Positions 1 through 6,136 of a stretch of 11,487 nt of DNA are shown here, piece after piece (the first letter of the stretch is position 1; each line of letters begins with the position of its first letter). Made by a program: the position numbers and the translations under genes. Source of the stretch: DATFAS01 sp035254305 (GTDB lineage: Bacteria; Bacillota; Bacilli; Aneurinibacillales; RAOX-1); contig DATFAS010000134.1 of the NCBI GenBank assembly GCA_035254305.1, positions 1-11,487 on the forward strand, written 5' to 3'. A model generated the notes under the pieces. The model had not been told where the DNA came from. It did no database searches and worked only from the letters and a program-made list of their open reading frames with translations.

Positions 1-135
1 TTGGTTGATGAAGTGAAAATAATCATGCCAACAAATGAAACACCACTACTAATGATCTTCGATGATGAAAACAAGCCATACTTTCTTGAATTCGAACATG
101 ATATAACAAAATTGTTATTAGAAATTGAGAAGTAA
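1..135 (+). CDS. C-terminal fragment of an unidentified protein (cut by window edge)
   Basis: The reading frame is open from the first base and ends at TAA 133-135, leaving 44 visible residues. The tail is acidic and mixed hydrophobic, with M-I-F-D-D-E-N-K-P-Y-F-L-E-F and a helical end. No family is recognisable from so short a piece. The gene ends inside a terminator hairpin, so it is probably the last gene of its unit. The true start lies to the left of the window; the TTG at base 1 need not be a start codon. Confidence 0.55.
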   Translation: MVDEVKIIMPTNETPLLMIFDDENKPYFLEFEHDITKLLLEIEK

Positions 136-168
136 GAAGGTTCATTTCAACCTGACTTCTCTTTTTTT
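127..168 (+). terminator. Rho-independent terminator of the left-edge gene
   Basis: Outer arms GAGAAGT (127-133) and ACTTCTC (155-161) pair perfectly. Inner arms AGGTT (138-142) and AACCT (149-153) close a 6-nt loop. A run of seven T follows. The stem overlaps the stop codon of the left-edge gene. Confidence 0.75.
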
Positions 169-194
169 GTTCCGCTAAAGGGAGTCTTTAGTGC

Positions 195-230
195 AGGAGT
201 ATAAATCTAACAACTCCTTTTTGTTTTTTT
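195..230 (+). terminator. Weak second terminator-like hairpin
   Basis: AGGAGT (195-200) pairs with ACTCCT (213-218) across a 12-nt loop and is followed by a T-rich run interrupted by one G. It may back up the terminator at 127-168. The stem is short, so this is tentative. Confidence 0.35.
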
Positions 231-248
231 GTTTGAGCTAGCTGACAG

Positions 249-288
249 AAAAATACCCTTCTAAAAAACTCACCAGAAGGGTATTTTT
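249..288 (-). terminator. Bidirectional terminator downstream of the seleno-ArsC gene
   Basis: A perfect 14-bp inverted repeat (249-262 with 275-288) surrounds a 12-nt loop. It has A runs on one side and T runs on the other, so it can work on both strands. On the minus strand it lies about 110 bases past the stop of the ArsC-like gene and probably ends that transcript. Confidence 0.8.
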
Positions 289-401
289 TAAAGCTACTTT
301 AATAAATACCAATAATCCTAGTGGATCGGAATCCTGTACTGCCTTGATTACCCGTACGGATCCAATTGAGCAGGAAAACATTCTTCTCCTCCTGGCTCCT
401 T

Positions 402-752
402 TTATGATTGGGGTAATATACGACGCAGTGTTTCTTCATCTGGACGCACATAAAACGTATTATCGATTTGATAAATAGGCCGTTTTATGAGTGTTGGTTC
501 GCTGGCTATCACATTTGCTAGCTCTTCATCTTTCATATGAAGAAGTTCTTCACCCTTCTCTTTATAAACGGGTGAACTTGTGCGAAGTAGGTCATAAACC
601 GAATGTCCCGTTTGCTTTGCAATGCGTAAGATTTCTTCTTTTGTTAACATGTGGTCTGCCAAATTTCGTTCCTCATGCAATACATGGGAAAGAACCTCTT
701 TCCCCGACTTAGTTTTGCTTCAGGTTGGATAATAGTAGAATACGATTGCCAT
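402..752 (-). CDS. ArsC/Spx-family oxidoreductase with selenocysteine at the catalytic position (seleno-ArsC)
   Basis: The 116-residue reading starts at ATG 752-750, behind an AAGGGGTG ribosome site at about 762-769. It passes through TGA 722-720 at residue 11 and ends at TAA 404-402. The N-terminus reads V-F-Y-Y-Y-P-T-U-S-K-T, so Sec replaces the catalytic cysteine of the thioredoxin-fold ArsC/Spx motif (Cys12 in E. coli ArsC) and gives UxxT. The rest matches ArsC: L-L-R at Arg57, L-I-K-R-P-I at Arg91 and V-R-P-D-E at Arg103. These correspond to Arg60, Arg94 and Arg107 of the E. coli enzyme, and the length is normal for the family. A SECIS-like hairpin follows the TGA. Ordinary gene calling would miss the first 24 codons and the active site, starting at the TTG at 680. 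The role is inferred as arsenate reduction or a related thiol/selenol reaction; the electron donor is unknown. A pseudogene with one nonsense mutation is the alternative, but the TGA position and the hairpin argue against it. Confidence 0.9.
686..704 (-). promoter_or_regulatory. Bacterial SECIS element of the seleno-ArsC gene
   Basis: Counting on the mRNA, bases 16-34 after the UGA form a perfect 8-bp stem, GGGAAAGA with UCUUUCCC, capped by a GGU loop (plus-strand 694-696). The loop begins 24 nt after the UGA. In known bacterial SECIS elements the apical loop starts with G residues (GGU in E. coli fdhF), lies within a few tens of bases of the UGA, and is bound by SelB. The hairpin sits inside the coding region, as is usual in bacteria. 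Confidence 0.85.
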
Positions 753-790
753 AAAATCAATCACCCCTTAGTTTTATAATATCCAAAAAT

Positions 791-804
791 CATTCATTTG
801 AATG
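791..804. promoter_or_regulatory. Palindrome in the divergent ArsC/YbaK promoter region
   Basis: CATTCA-TT-TGAATG is an inverted repeat with 6-bp arms about 40 bases upstream of the ArsC-like start. On the minus strand a possible -10 (TATTAT, plus-strand 776-781) follows 9 bases after it, so the palindrome lies near the -35 position. A related ATTCAAA copy occurs further upstream near 813-822. It could be an operator, but no regulator is identified. Confidence 0.35.
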
Positions 805-889
805 TAAATCTTCTTTGAATGGTATGTTTTATGTTCCACATTTCCATCCAAGTCTTATGGTATTATTTACCTCACGGAGGTGTATTAGG

Positions 890-1336
890 GTGGAACATTT
901 ACAAGCAATACTAGAGCAATGCAAGTATTCATATGAGTTGATAAATCATGAAAAAGAAATTCTTTCAGCTCAAGATGGAGCAGATTATTTTAGTATTGAA
1001 ATTGGACAAACAGCCCCAACATTAATTATAAAAACGGATAAAGGATTCTTTGCGTTAGTTGTGTCCGGTAATCGAGGGAAAGTCAACTTTGATGAAATAG
1101 CAGAAGTATTGGATTGTAGAGAGGTCAAATTAGCGTCAGGGAAAGAAGTTAAGAAAGTAACAGGATTCGAAGTAGGTAGTGTACCATTGATTGGTCTGAA
1201 CTTACCTTTCGTAATAGATAAAAACCTATATCGTTACCCCTTCATTTACGGAGGTACTGGTGTACGAACTTGCACACTAAAAATAATTCCTCAAGCCTTA
1301 GAAGAATTAAATAGTGTTGAATTAATCTTTGGATAG
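890..1336 (+). CDS. YbaK/ProX-type aminoacyl-tRNA deacylase domain protein
   Basis: This 148-residue protein belongs to the YbaK/prolyl-tRNA-editing fold, which hydrolyses mischarged tRNAs (typically Cys- or Ala-tRNA-Pro) in trans. The signature is A-P-T-L-I-I-K with Lys48 at the position of the essential lysine (Lys46 of E. coli YbaK). It is followed by L-V-V-S-G-N-R and a G-G-T-G-V-R segment near the C-terminus. Length is normal for a free-standing editing domain. The start is taken as GTG 890 because GGAGG at 876-880 sits 9 bases upstream; an ATG at 815 in the same frame lacks a good ribosome site. The gene diverges from the seleno-ArsC gene across about 137 bases. The substrate cannot be read from the sequence; a clear fold assignment does not prove which aminoacyl-tRNA is edited. 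Confidence 0.8.
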   Translation: MEHLQAILEQCKYSYELINHEKEILSAQDGADYFSIEIGQTAPTLIIKTDKGFFALVVSGNRGKVNFDEIAEVLDCREVKLASGKEVKKVTGFEVGSVPLIGLNLPFVIDKNLYRYPFIYGGTGVRTCTLKIIPQALEELNSVELIFG

Positions 1337-1343
1337 AAAGGGT

Positions 1344-1364
1344 AATCCCTAACGGGAATCTTTT
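1344..1364 (+). terminator. Possible terminator after the YbaK-like gene
   Basis: AATCCC (1344-1349) pairs with GGGAAT (1354-1359), with one A-A mismatch, around a TAAC loop; CTTTTGTT follows. The stem is short. A second T run at 1385-1391 follows C-rich sequence that could pair with AAAGGG near the stop codon. Confidence 0.4.
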
Positions 1365-1462
1365 GTTGAGATATCTTAGCTCCCCTTTTTTAGTTATTGA
1401 GGTAAATGGCAGGTTAGTTGAAGGGTGTTGTTTTAACCTACATTTAATTAAGGAGAATATTT

Positions 1463-2011
1463 ATGAAACAAGGCAGAATTAGTATAATTACTGGTTCACC
1501 AGGGGCTGGTAAAAGTACAACGGCATCAATTGTTGCTAAAGAGTCTAATTTATCAAAGTCGGTACATATGCACACGGATGATTTCTATCACTATATTCAA
1601 AAGGGGGCAATACCTCCATTTTTACCGGAATCACAAGAACAAAACTTAATTGTTATTGAAGCCTTTTCGGAAGCTGCAAAACGTTTTGCACGTGGTGGGT
1701 TCGATGTGATTATAGATGGAATTGTTGGTCCTTGGTTCTTAGAGCCGTGGATAAAAGCCGTACACGGTAATTATGAAGTACATTACATTATCTTAAGAGC
1801 GACTAAAGAAGAAACAATGAAACGAGCAATCAATCGTTCCAAATTGGACGAAGATGCCAACATTGAATTGGTAGAAAAAATGTGGGAGCAATTTAACAAT
1901 TTGGGTCACTATGAATCCAATATTATTGATACAACAAATCAATCAATCGAAAAAAGTGTTTCAACAATAAAAGCTGTGATTGAAAAGAAATCTTTTTTAC
2001 TCACTATTTGA
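1463..2011 (+). CDS. P-loop kinase-like ATP-binding protein (AAA_33/zeta-toxin type fold)
   Basis: This 182-residue cytosolic P-loop protein has Walker A G-S-P-G-A-G-K-S-T at residues 11-19. H-T-D-D-F follows near residue 37-41, a place where such kinases bind substrate or metal. A hydrophobic strand ends in I-I-D-G (Walker B-like), and R-A-T-K-E-E-T-M-K-R-A looks like a lid helix with arginines. Small kinases of the gluconate kinase, chloramphenicol phosphotransferase and zeta-toxin groups share this layout. The substrate is unknown. No antitoxin-like gene lies beside it, so a toxin role is not supported. The start ATG has AAGGAG about 8 bases upstream. A 6-bp inverted repeat (AGGTTA 1411-1416 with TAACCT 1434-1439) lies just upstream and could be regulatory. 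A strong terminator follows, so the gene appears monocistronic. It stops with TGA, which shows that TGA normally terminates here. Confidence 0.75.
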   Translation: MKQGRISIITGSPGAGKSTTASIVAKESNLSKSVHMHTDDFYHYIQKGAIPPFLPESQEQNLIVIEAFSEAAKRFARGGFDVIIDGIVGPWFLEPWIKAVHGNYEVHYIILRATKEETMKRAINRSKLDEDANIELVEKMWEQFNNLGHYESNIIDTTNQSIEKSVSTIKAVIEKKSFLLTI

Positions 2012-2034
2012 TGTGATACAAAAGTTAAACATAC

Positions 2035-2074
2035 GGGATTCGAGAGCTTCATAAAGCTACTCAATCCCTTTTTT
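2035..2074 (+). terminator. Rho-independent terminator of the kinase-like gene
   Basis: GGGATT (2035-2040) pairs with AATCCC (2063-2068), and an inner AGCTT/AAGCT pair strengthens the stem. A run of six T follows. Confidence 0.85.
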
Positions 2075-2244
2075 GTTTACTCATCGGGCAGCAGGATAGC
2101 GTAAAAGGAAGAATGAATCCATTTTATGTTAACAAGATTATACTGCTCCCTAAATATTAAAAATATTTTAAATATATATACTTACGATAAATCTTGTGCT
2201 ATCTTATGCTTATATATTACCTAATTTTAGTAGGGGGAATAAGG

Positions 2245-2547
2245 ATGGCAAAGATTATCGTTATTTATAATGAACCGACCAACAAAGAGGGGTTTGAAGC
2301 ATATTATTTCAACGTACATATTCCGTTAGTCCAAAAGATGCCTTTTATTAAAAATGTTGCCGTTCATAAGGTTAAGCAGGCGATGAACACAAATGAGAAC
2401 TTATATTTGATTGTCGAGTTAGAGTTTGGTGATTTACAAGAAATTAACCAAGCATTAGAGTCACACGAAGGTAAAGAAGTAGTAGGTGATGTAGCAAATT
2501 TAATGCCTTTTCTTGAAAAACCTCCAGTTATTACGATGGTAGAGTAA
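2245..2547 (+). CDS. EthD-like (dimeric alpha/beta barrel) small protein
   Basis: The 100-residue protein matches the EthD group of ferredoxin-like dimeric alpha/beta-barrel proteins. It opens with a beta strand (K-I-I-V-I-Y), then F-E-A-Y-Y-F-N-V-H-I-P-L, which carries the typical Y-x-x-x-H-x-P-L signature. V-E-L-E-F follows, and it ends in a second barrel motif. Members include EthD of ether-degrading systems and many proteins of unknown function; the ethR-A-B-C-D partner genes are not here, so ether degradation is not implied. The start is ATG 2245, behind TAGGGGGAATAAGG; an earlier ATG at 2194 lacks a ribosome site. The gene stands alone between the terminator at 2035-2074 and the coiled-coil ORF. 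The upstream stretch 2150-2230 is very AT-rich and may hold the promoter. Confidence 0.8.
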   Translation: MAKIIVIYNEPTNKEGFEAYYFNVHIPLVQKMPFIKNVAVHKVKQAMNTNENLYLIVELEFGDLQEINQALESHEGKEVVGDVANLMPFLEKPPVITMVE

Positions 2548-2694
2548 AGCATTTAACGGAAAGTCTTTCTTGTAAGTTTTTTTTATAGCCTTTAAACGAG
2601 GTCAATATGTTAACTTCTTATTCAGCTATCGGGATTCTTTACTTCAATAAGGAGTTGCTTTAATGTAGTACCACCGAAGGAAATAAAAGGAGTT

Positions 2695-2946
2695 ATGGAA
2701 CGTTTAATAGCCCGGTTTTCTTGGGGGTTGATAACAGATATTCAGCCACAAGATAAGGAAACACAAGAACAGATCATCGAGTTACTTTGTCAAAGAGAGC
2801 AAATGGAAATTCAAATGGAGAAGGACATACAGAAGTTGGACAAGGTCAGCCTGCTGGAAAAGGAAGTTAACCAATTAAGGGGTGAGCTTACCGATTTGCA
2901 TTTGGAAGTAAAATTTCTAAAGAAGGCGCTAGCTATCCTTAGTTAA
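2695..2946 (+). CDS. Small protein with a DnaA-like motif followed by a coiled coil (possible gene remnant)
   Basis: The 83-residue ORF has two parts. Residues 1-27 (R-L-I-A-R-F-S-W-G-L-I-T-D-I-Q-P-Q-D-K-E-T) closely resemble the DnaA AAA+ segment around the arginine finger, which in bacilli reads R-L-R-S-R-F-E-W-G-L-I-T-D-I-Q-P-P-D-L-E-T. The same frame upstream of the ATG, from about 2671, encodes P-P-K-E-I-K-G-V, continuing the DnaA match (R-P-P-K-E-I). Residues 28-83 do not look like DnaA; they form a charged coiled coil with leucine heptads. The ribosome site AAAGGAG is only 2-3 bases from the ATG, which is poor. Either a DnaA fragment was captured and fused, or this is decaying sequence. 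There is no ATP-binding region and no DNA-binding domain IV. Function is unknown; association with DnaA or the replisome is a guess. Confidence 0.5.
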   Translation: MERLIARFSWGLITDIQPQDKETQEQIIELLCQREQMEIQMEKDIQKLDKVSLLEKEVNQLRGELTDLHLEVKFLKKALAILS

Positions 2947-2980
2947 CAATTACAATAGACTAAGAAAAGAGTTGATAAAA

Positions 2981-3448
2981 ATGCCTATTTGTCCGCCGGA
3001 TCTTTCATCTAGACCCTTTCATTTGACAGTGGAACGTCGAATGAATGCTTTGCCTAATGAGCTGTTTTTAGCCTGGACGAAGGAGTTTGATCGTTGGTTT
3101 GCTGCTCCGGGATCTTTGCTGATGCAGGGAGAGGTTGATACTGTTTTTTTCTTTGAGACGGTTTATCAATCCGAAGAAAACACAGAGGTACAACGGCATC
3201 CTCATTATGGAAGATTTCTCAGAGTAGAGCTGGATCGTCTAGTTGAACTAACGTGGGTGACAGGAGCAAAGGGGACGAAAGGGGCGGAAACCGTTGTGAC
3301 CGTTGAACTGGAACCACATGGAACGGGTACACTCTTGATTCTCACTCATTCTGGATTTCCTGATGAGGAGTCGAGGGATGCGCATGAACATGCATGGGCA
3401 TTTGTACTCGAACATCTTGATCGAACGTTGTCTGGGACAAACGAATAA
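2981..3448 (+). CDS. SRPBCC/AHSA1-like START-fold protein
   Basis: The 155-residue protein fits the AHSA1-like branch of the SRPBCC superfamily (helix-grip fold with a hydrophobic pocket). Evidence includes an early strand F-H-L-T-V-E-R, P-N-E-L-F-L-A-W-T near residue 27, and W-F-A-A-P, the conserved start of this family. It also has strands ending in G-R-F-L-R-V-E and L-V-E-L-T-W, G-T-G-T-L-L-I-L-T-H-S-G-F-P, and a final helix A-W-A-F-V-L-E-H-L. Despite the family name, bacterial members are not shown to activate Hsp90; they bind diverse small ligands or are uncharacterised. The start is taken as ATG 2981, with AAAAGAG ten bases upstream; a TTG at 2972 is too close to that site. A terminator follows at once. 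Confidence 0.8.
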   Translation: MPICPPDLSSRPFHLTVERRMNALPNELFLAWTKEFDRWFAAPGSLLMQGEVDTVFFFETVYQSEENTEVQRHPHYGRFLRVELDRLVELTWVTGAKGTKGAETVVTVELEPHGTGTLLILTHSGFPDEESRDAHEHAWAFVLEHLDRTLSGTNE

Positions 3449-3458
3449 CGAGAACCAT

Positions 3459-3490
3459 AAGCTGAGCTCTATATGGAGATCAGCTTTTTT
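3459..3490 (+). terminator. Rho-independent terminator of the SRPBCC gene
   Basis: AAGCTGAGCTC (3459-3469) pairs with GAGATCAGCTT (3476-3486), with one mismatch, around a 6-nt loop; a six-T run overlaps and extends from the right arm to 3490. Confidence 0.85.
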
Positions 3491-3542
3491 ATATGATAGG
3501 TCAACCAATCTAATGGGTATGTCTTATTTTTTTATTTATCAC

Positions 3543-3571
3543 TTGATATTAAATAGACAATATAATAATAT
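3543..3571 (+). promoter_or_regulatory. Sigma-A-like promoter of the regulator-MATE operon
   Basis: TTGATA (3543-3548) and TAATAT (3566-3571) are separated by 17 bases, close to the housekeeping consensus. They lie about 40 bases before the regulator start. Confidence 0.6.
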
Positions 3572-3577
3572 GTCTAT
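3553..3577. promoter_or_regulatory. Palindromic operator candidate over the -10 region
   Basis: ATAGACA (3553-3559) and TGTCTAT (3571-3577) form perfect 7-bp arms around an 11-base AT-only spacer that contains the -10 box. This placement suits a repressor of the downstream operon. Self-regulation by the first gene's HTH protein is an inference. Confidence 0.5.
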
Positions 3578-3609
3578 ATAAATAACAAACGAAAATGGAG
3601 TGTGTTTAT

Positions 3610-4365
3610 ATGAATGGGTCTGAGTTGTTTTGGAATGCATCCTTAGAAGAGCTGAAACGTGGGTATACCCAAATGGGAGACCATTATTTCTGCTTGCTTT
3701 GTGGTGAGGTGACAGAGAGAGGAATTGTCTATAAGAATGAAGGAGTTTTCTACGAGGCTGAGAGATCGATGCGGGTGCATATCGAGAAGGTTCATCAATC
3801 TGTATTTGATTACCTAACGAAGCTAGATAAGAAGCTGACAGGCTTGACTGAGCACCAGAATACACTTCTTCAGCTTTTCTACCAGGGAAAAGGTGATGCA
3901 CAGATCCAGCAGGAAATGAATATCGGCAGTGCTTCCACCATTCGCAATCATCGATTCGTGTTGAAAGAGAAGGAACGTCAGGCGAAGGTGTTTCTCGCCA
4001 TTATGGAACTTTTGAAGGAAAAGGATGCATATGCGCCAGCTTTTATCGAGGTTCATAAAACGGCGAGGATGGTGGATGAACGCTATAATGTGACGGAAGA
4101 GGAGAATGAGAAAATCCTGAAGAAGTACCTTCCTGAAGGTACGAGTGGGCCACTTCTGAAGTTTCCTTTGAAAGAGAAACAAAAACTAGTCGTGCTTCGG
4201 GAAATAGCAAAGCTTTTTGAAGGGGACCATATTTATAACGAGAAGGAAGTCAATCAGATTTTGAAGGCTGTTTATGAGGATTATGTCACGATCAGAAGAT
4301 ATTTAATTGAATATGGTTTTATGGACCGGAAATCAGATGGCAGTCAATATTGGGTGAAAAAATAG
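3610..4365 (+). CDS. Transcriptional regulator: zinc-finger-like N-terminus, LuxR-type HTH, DUF2087-like C-terminus
   Basis: The 251-residue protein has three parts. Residues 28-62 hold C-L-L-C and later H-I-E-K-V-H, a C-x2-C-x25-H-x4-H pattern that could bind zinc. Residues 76-125 form a LuxR-like helix-turn-helix (L-T-E-H-Q-N-T-L-L-Q-L-F, then G-S-A-S-T-I-R-N-H-R). Residues 180-249 match the DUF2087 region of bacillar regulators: L-K-F-P-L-K-E-K-Q-K, an E-V-N-Q-I-L-K helix and Y-V-T-I-R-R-Y-L-I-E-Y-G-F-M-D-R. The start is ATG 3610, because GGAG at 3597-3600 is 9 bases upstream; the ATG at 3595 overlaps that site. It is first in an operon with the GIY-YIG-like and MATE genes (gaps of 15 and 13 bases), so it probably controls the exporter. 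The signal it senses is unknown. Confidence 0.8.
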   Translation: MNGSELFWNASLEELKRGYTQMGDHYFCLLCGEVTERGIVYKNEGVFYEAERSMRVHIEKVHQSVFDYLTKLDKKLTGLTEHQNTLLQLFYQGKGDAQIQQEMNIGSASTIRNHRFVLKEKERQAKVFLAIMELLKEKDAYAPAFIEVHKTARMVDERYNVTEEENEKILKKYLPEGTSGPLLKFPLKEKQKLVVLREIAKLFEGDHIYNEKEVNQILKAVYEDYVTIRRYLIEYGFMDRKSDGSQYWVKK

Positions 4366-4380
4366 AGGAGGTAGGTTGAA

Positions 4381-4737
4381 GTGATGGATCGGAAAAAGGA
4401 ACTTAAGCAACAATACAAAGAAACAACGAAAGAAGCAGGTGTCTACCAGATTCGAAATTTAAAGAACGAGAAGGTATTTATCGATAGCTCGATGGATTTG
4501 AAAACTATGAATGGCAAGCTGTTTACGTTGAGAAATGGAGGCCATTATAACCGCATGCTACAGGCAGATTGGAATCAATTTGGCGAGGAGGCGTTTGTTT
4601 TTGAAGTGTTAGAGACGCTAAAGCAGCCAGAGTATGGTTATGTGGATCCGAAGGATGAATTAAAGAAACTGGAACAAAAATGGCTTGAGATTCGTCAACC
4701 ATATGGAGAATGTGGATACAACCGAGAAAAGTCTTGA
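4381..4737 (+). CDS. GIY-YIG-fold protein with degenerate active site
   Basis: The 118-residue protein aligns with small GIY-YIG proteins. A-G-V-Y-Q-I-R-N at residues 19-26 is the GIY strand. V-F-I-D-S-S replaces Y-I-G-S-S. H-Y-N-R-M-L-Q-A-D-W-N-Q-F-G-E-E-A-F is the typical middle helix, L-E-Q-K-W-L carries the family glutamate, and G-Y-N is near the end. The second tyrosine is Phe and the usual R-R-W-x-x-H arginine segment is absent (L-K-T-M-N-G-K-L-F instead), so nuclease activity is doubtful. The start is GTG 4381, eight bases after GAGGAGGT; ATG 4384 is the alternative. It lies between the regulator and the MATE gene and is probably co-transcribed with both. It ends with TGA. Confidence 0.7.
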   Translation: MMDRKKELKQQYKETTKEAGVYQIRNLKNEKVFIDSSMDLKTMNGKLFTLRNGGHYNRMLQADWNQFGEEAFVFEVLETLKQPEYGYVDPKDELKKLEQKWLEIRQPYGECGYNREKS

Positions 4738-4750
4738 AGGAGAGGAATAT

Positions 4751-6136
4751 ATGGAAAGTACTGCAATACAAAGTAAGGGCACGGTTCAGCAACCACTGTG
4801 GAAAACAATGGTTACATTTCTGATCCCTCTCATTCTAAGCAATGCCCTGCAATCGATTGGACAATTAGCAGGTAGTATTATAGTAGGGCGTTGGCTTGGG
4901 GTCGATGCATTGGCGGCTATCTCGTCGTTTTTTCCTTTATTTTTTCTACTGATTTCATTTACAATTGGGGTTGGTTCGGGTAGTGCCATCCTAATTGGGC
5001 AAGCATATGGAGCACAGAATATTGAACGTCTTAAGGCGATCGTTGGGACGACGATTACGTTTACTTTTATCCTTGGAGTCATTTTATCTGTGGTTGGAGG
5101 GATTTTCACGTGGGAAATACTACGATTAGTCGGAACCCCAGAAAATATCCTTGCCGTCAGTGTTCACTATGCGCGAATCCTGTTTTGGTCTATGCCTATT
5201 CTATTTTTGTATATTGCTTATACGACGTTTATGCGTGGGATTGGGGATTCTAAGACCCCCTTTTATTCGCTTATTGTGAGCACAGCACTGAATGTGGGCT
5301 TGTTACCTTTTCTTATTTTTGGTTGGGTAGGTCTGCCAAAATTGGGTATTAATGGTTCAGCCTATGCTTCTGTTATTTCTACTGTTTTTACATTTATTAT
5401 CTTATTGATCTATATGCATAAAACGAAGCATTCCCTTGCTTTCGATGCTTCTGTTCGTAAGCACCTTCGTATGGATGTAGGATTGTTGAAATTATTATTA
5501 CGCCTAGGCATTCCGTCAAGTATCAATATGATTCTTGTTTCTCTCGCAGAGATTGCTGTGATAAGCTTTGTCAATAAATTTGGTTCAAATGCTACTGCCG
5601 CCTATGGGGCGGTTAACCAAGTAGTAAGCTATGTCTCCATGCCTGCCATGAGCTTAGGAATTACCGTTTCAATTTTTGCGGCTCAATCGATTGGGGCTAA
5701 GCAAATGGATCGACTTCATCAAGTGGTTCGTTCAGGAATCGTGCTTAACTATGTGATTGGAAGTGTATTGATTATCCTCGTCTACACTTTCTCTGACGAA
5801 ATTCTTTCTCTATTTCTAACCGATCGAAGCACGCTAGCTATTGCCAAGAGCTTATTGCAAATCACACTGTGGAGTTATTTAATCTTTGGTCATTCGATGA
5901 TTATTACTTCTACCATGCGTGCAAGCGGAACGGTGTTGTGGCCGACGGTGATTAGTGTGATTTCGATCTGGTGTGTGGAGGTACCAGTGGCATACGTGCT
6001 GTCTCATTACACGGGGCTTGGGATAAGAGGGATCTGGGTCGGATACCCGGTGGCTTTCATTGCCAGTCTTATTTTGCAGTATTCGTATTACCATTGGTCA
6101 TGGAAGAAAAAACGAATTGAACGGATTGTACATTAG
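4751..6136 (+). CDS. MATE-family multidrug/Na+(H+) antiport efflux transporter
   Basis: The 461-residue protein shows the MATE layout of two six-helix halves. The first half opens with F-L-I-P-L-I-L-S-N-A-L-Q-S-I-G-Q, then V-G-R-W-L-G-V-D-A-L-A-A-I-S, G-V-G-S-G-S-A-I-L-I-G-Q-A-Y-G and R-G-I-G-D-S-K-T-P. The second half has L-G-I-P-S-S-I-N-M, A-A-Y-G-A-V-N-Q-V and M-R-A-S-G-T-V-L-W-P. The length is typical. MATE proteins export cationic drugs and metabolites across the cytoplasmic membrane using Na+ or H+ gradients; the substrate here is unknown. The start ATG 4751 follows AAGGAGAGG; an ATG at 4685 inside the preceding gene lacks a ribosome site and would add an atypical N-terminus. It is last in the operon that starts at 3610. 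No clear hairpin terminator is seen after its stop. Confidence 0.9.
   Translation: MESTAIQSKGTVQQPLWKTMVTFLIPLILSNALQSIGQLAGSIIVGRWLGVDALAAISSFFPLFFLLISFTIGVGSGSAILIGQAYGAQNIERLKAIVGTTITFTFILGVILSVVGGIFTWEILRLVGTPENILAVSVHYARILFWSMPILFLYIAYTTFMRGIGDSKTPFYSLIVSTALNVGLLPFLIFGWVGLPKLGINGSAYASVISTVFTFIILLIYMHKTKHSLAFDASVRKHLRMDVGLLKLLLRLGIPSSINMILVSLAEIAVISFVNKFGSNATAAYGAVNQVVSYVSMPAMSLGITVSIFAAQSIGAKQMDRLHQVVRSGIVLNYVIGSVLIILVYTFSDEILSLFLTDRSTLAIAKSLLQITLWSYLIFGHSMIITSTMRASGTVLWPTVISVISIWCVEVPVAYVLSHYTGLGIRGIWVGYPVAFIASLILQYSYYHWSWKKKRIERIVH

Noticed and set aside
238..381. 47-codon minus-strand frame after the seleno-ArsC gene with a GGAGGAG ribosome-like site
   Set aside because: It runs straight through the 14-bp terminator hairpin at 249-288, and the product resembles nothing recognisable. 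Most likely chance.
402..680. Truncated 92-residue ArsC-like protein starting at TTG 680
   Set aside because: No good ribosome site is present there, and the product lacks the active-site loop. A good start with a ribosome site exists at 752 in the same frame.
402..752. TGA read as tryptophan (altered genetic code) as an explanation for the ArsC and CcdA readings
   Set aside because: TGG is used for Trp throughout, and TGA terminates the genes ending at 2011, 4737 and 7303. Trp would also make no sense at catalytic Cys positions.
1463..2011. Zeta-type toxin of a toxin-antitoxin pair
   Set aside because: The P-loop fits, but no small antitoxin-like gene lies beside it and general small kinases share the same features.
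2663..2668. Start-stop pair (ATG directly followed by TAG) behind AAGGAG
   Set aside because: Striking, but a six-base coincidence in a decaying region cannot be supported as a functional element.
4523..5109. Minus-strand open frames under the GIY-YIG-like and MATE genes
   Set aside because: They are antisense shadows of well-supported genes, with unlikely composition.
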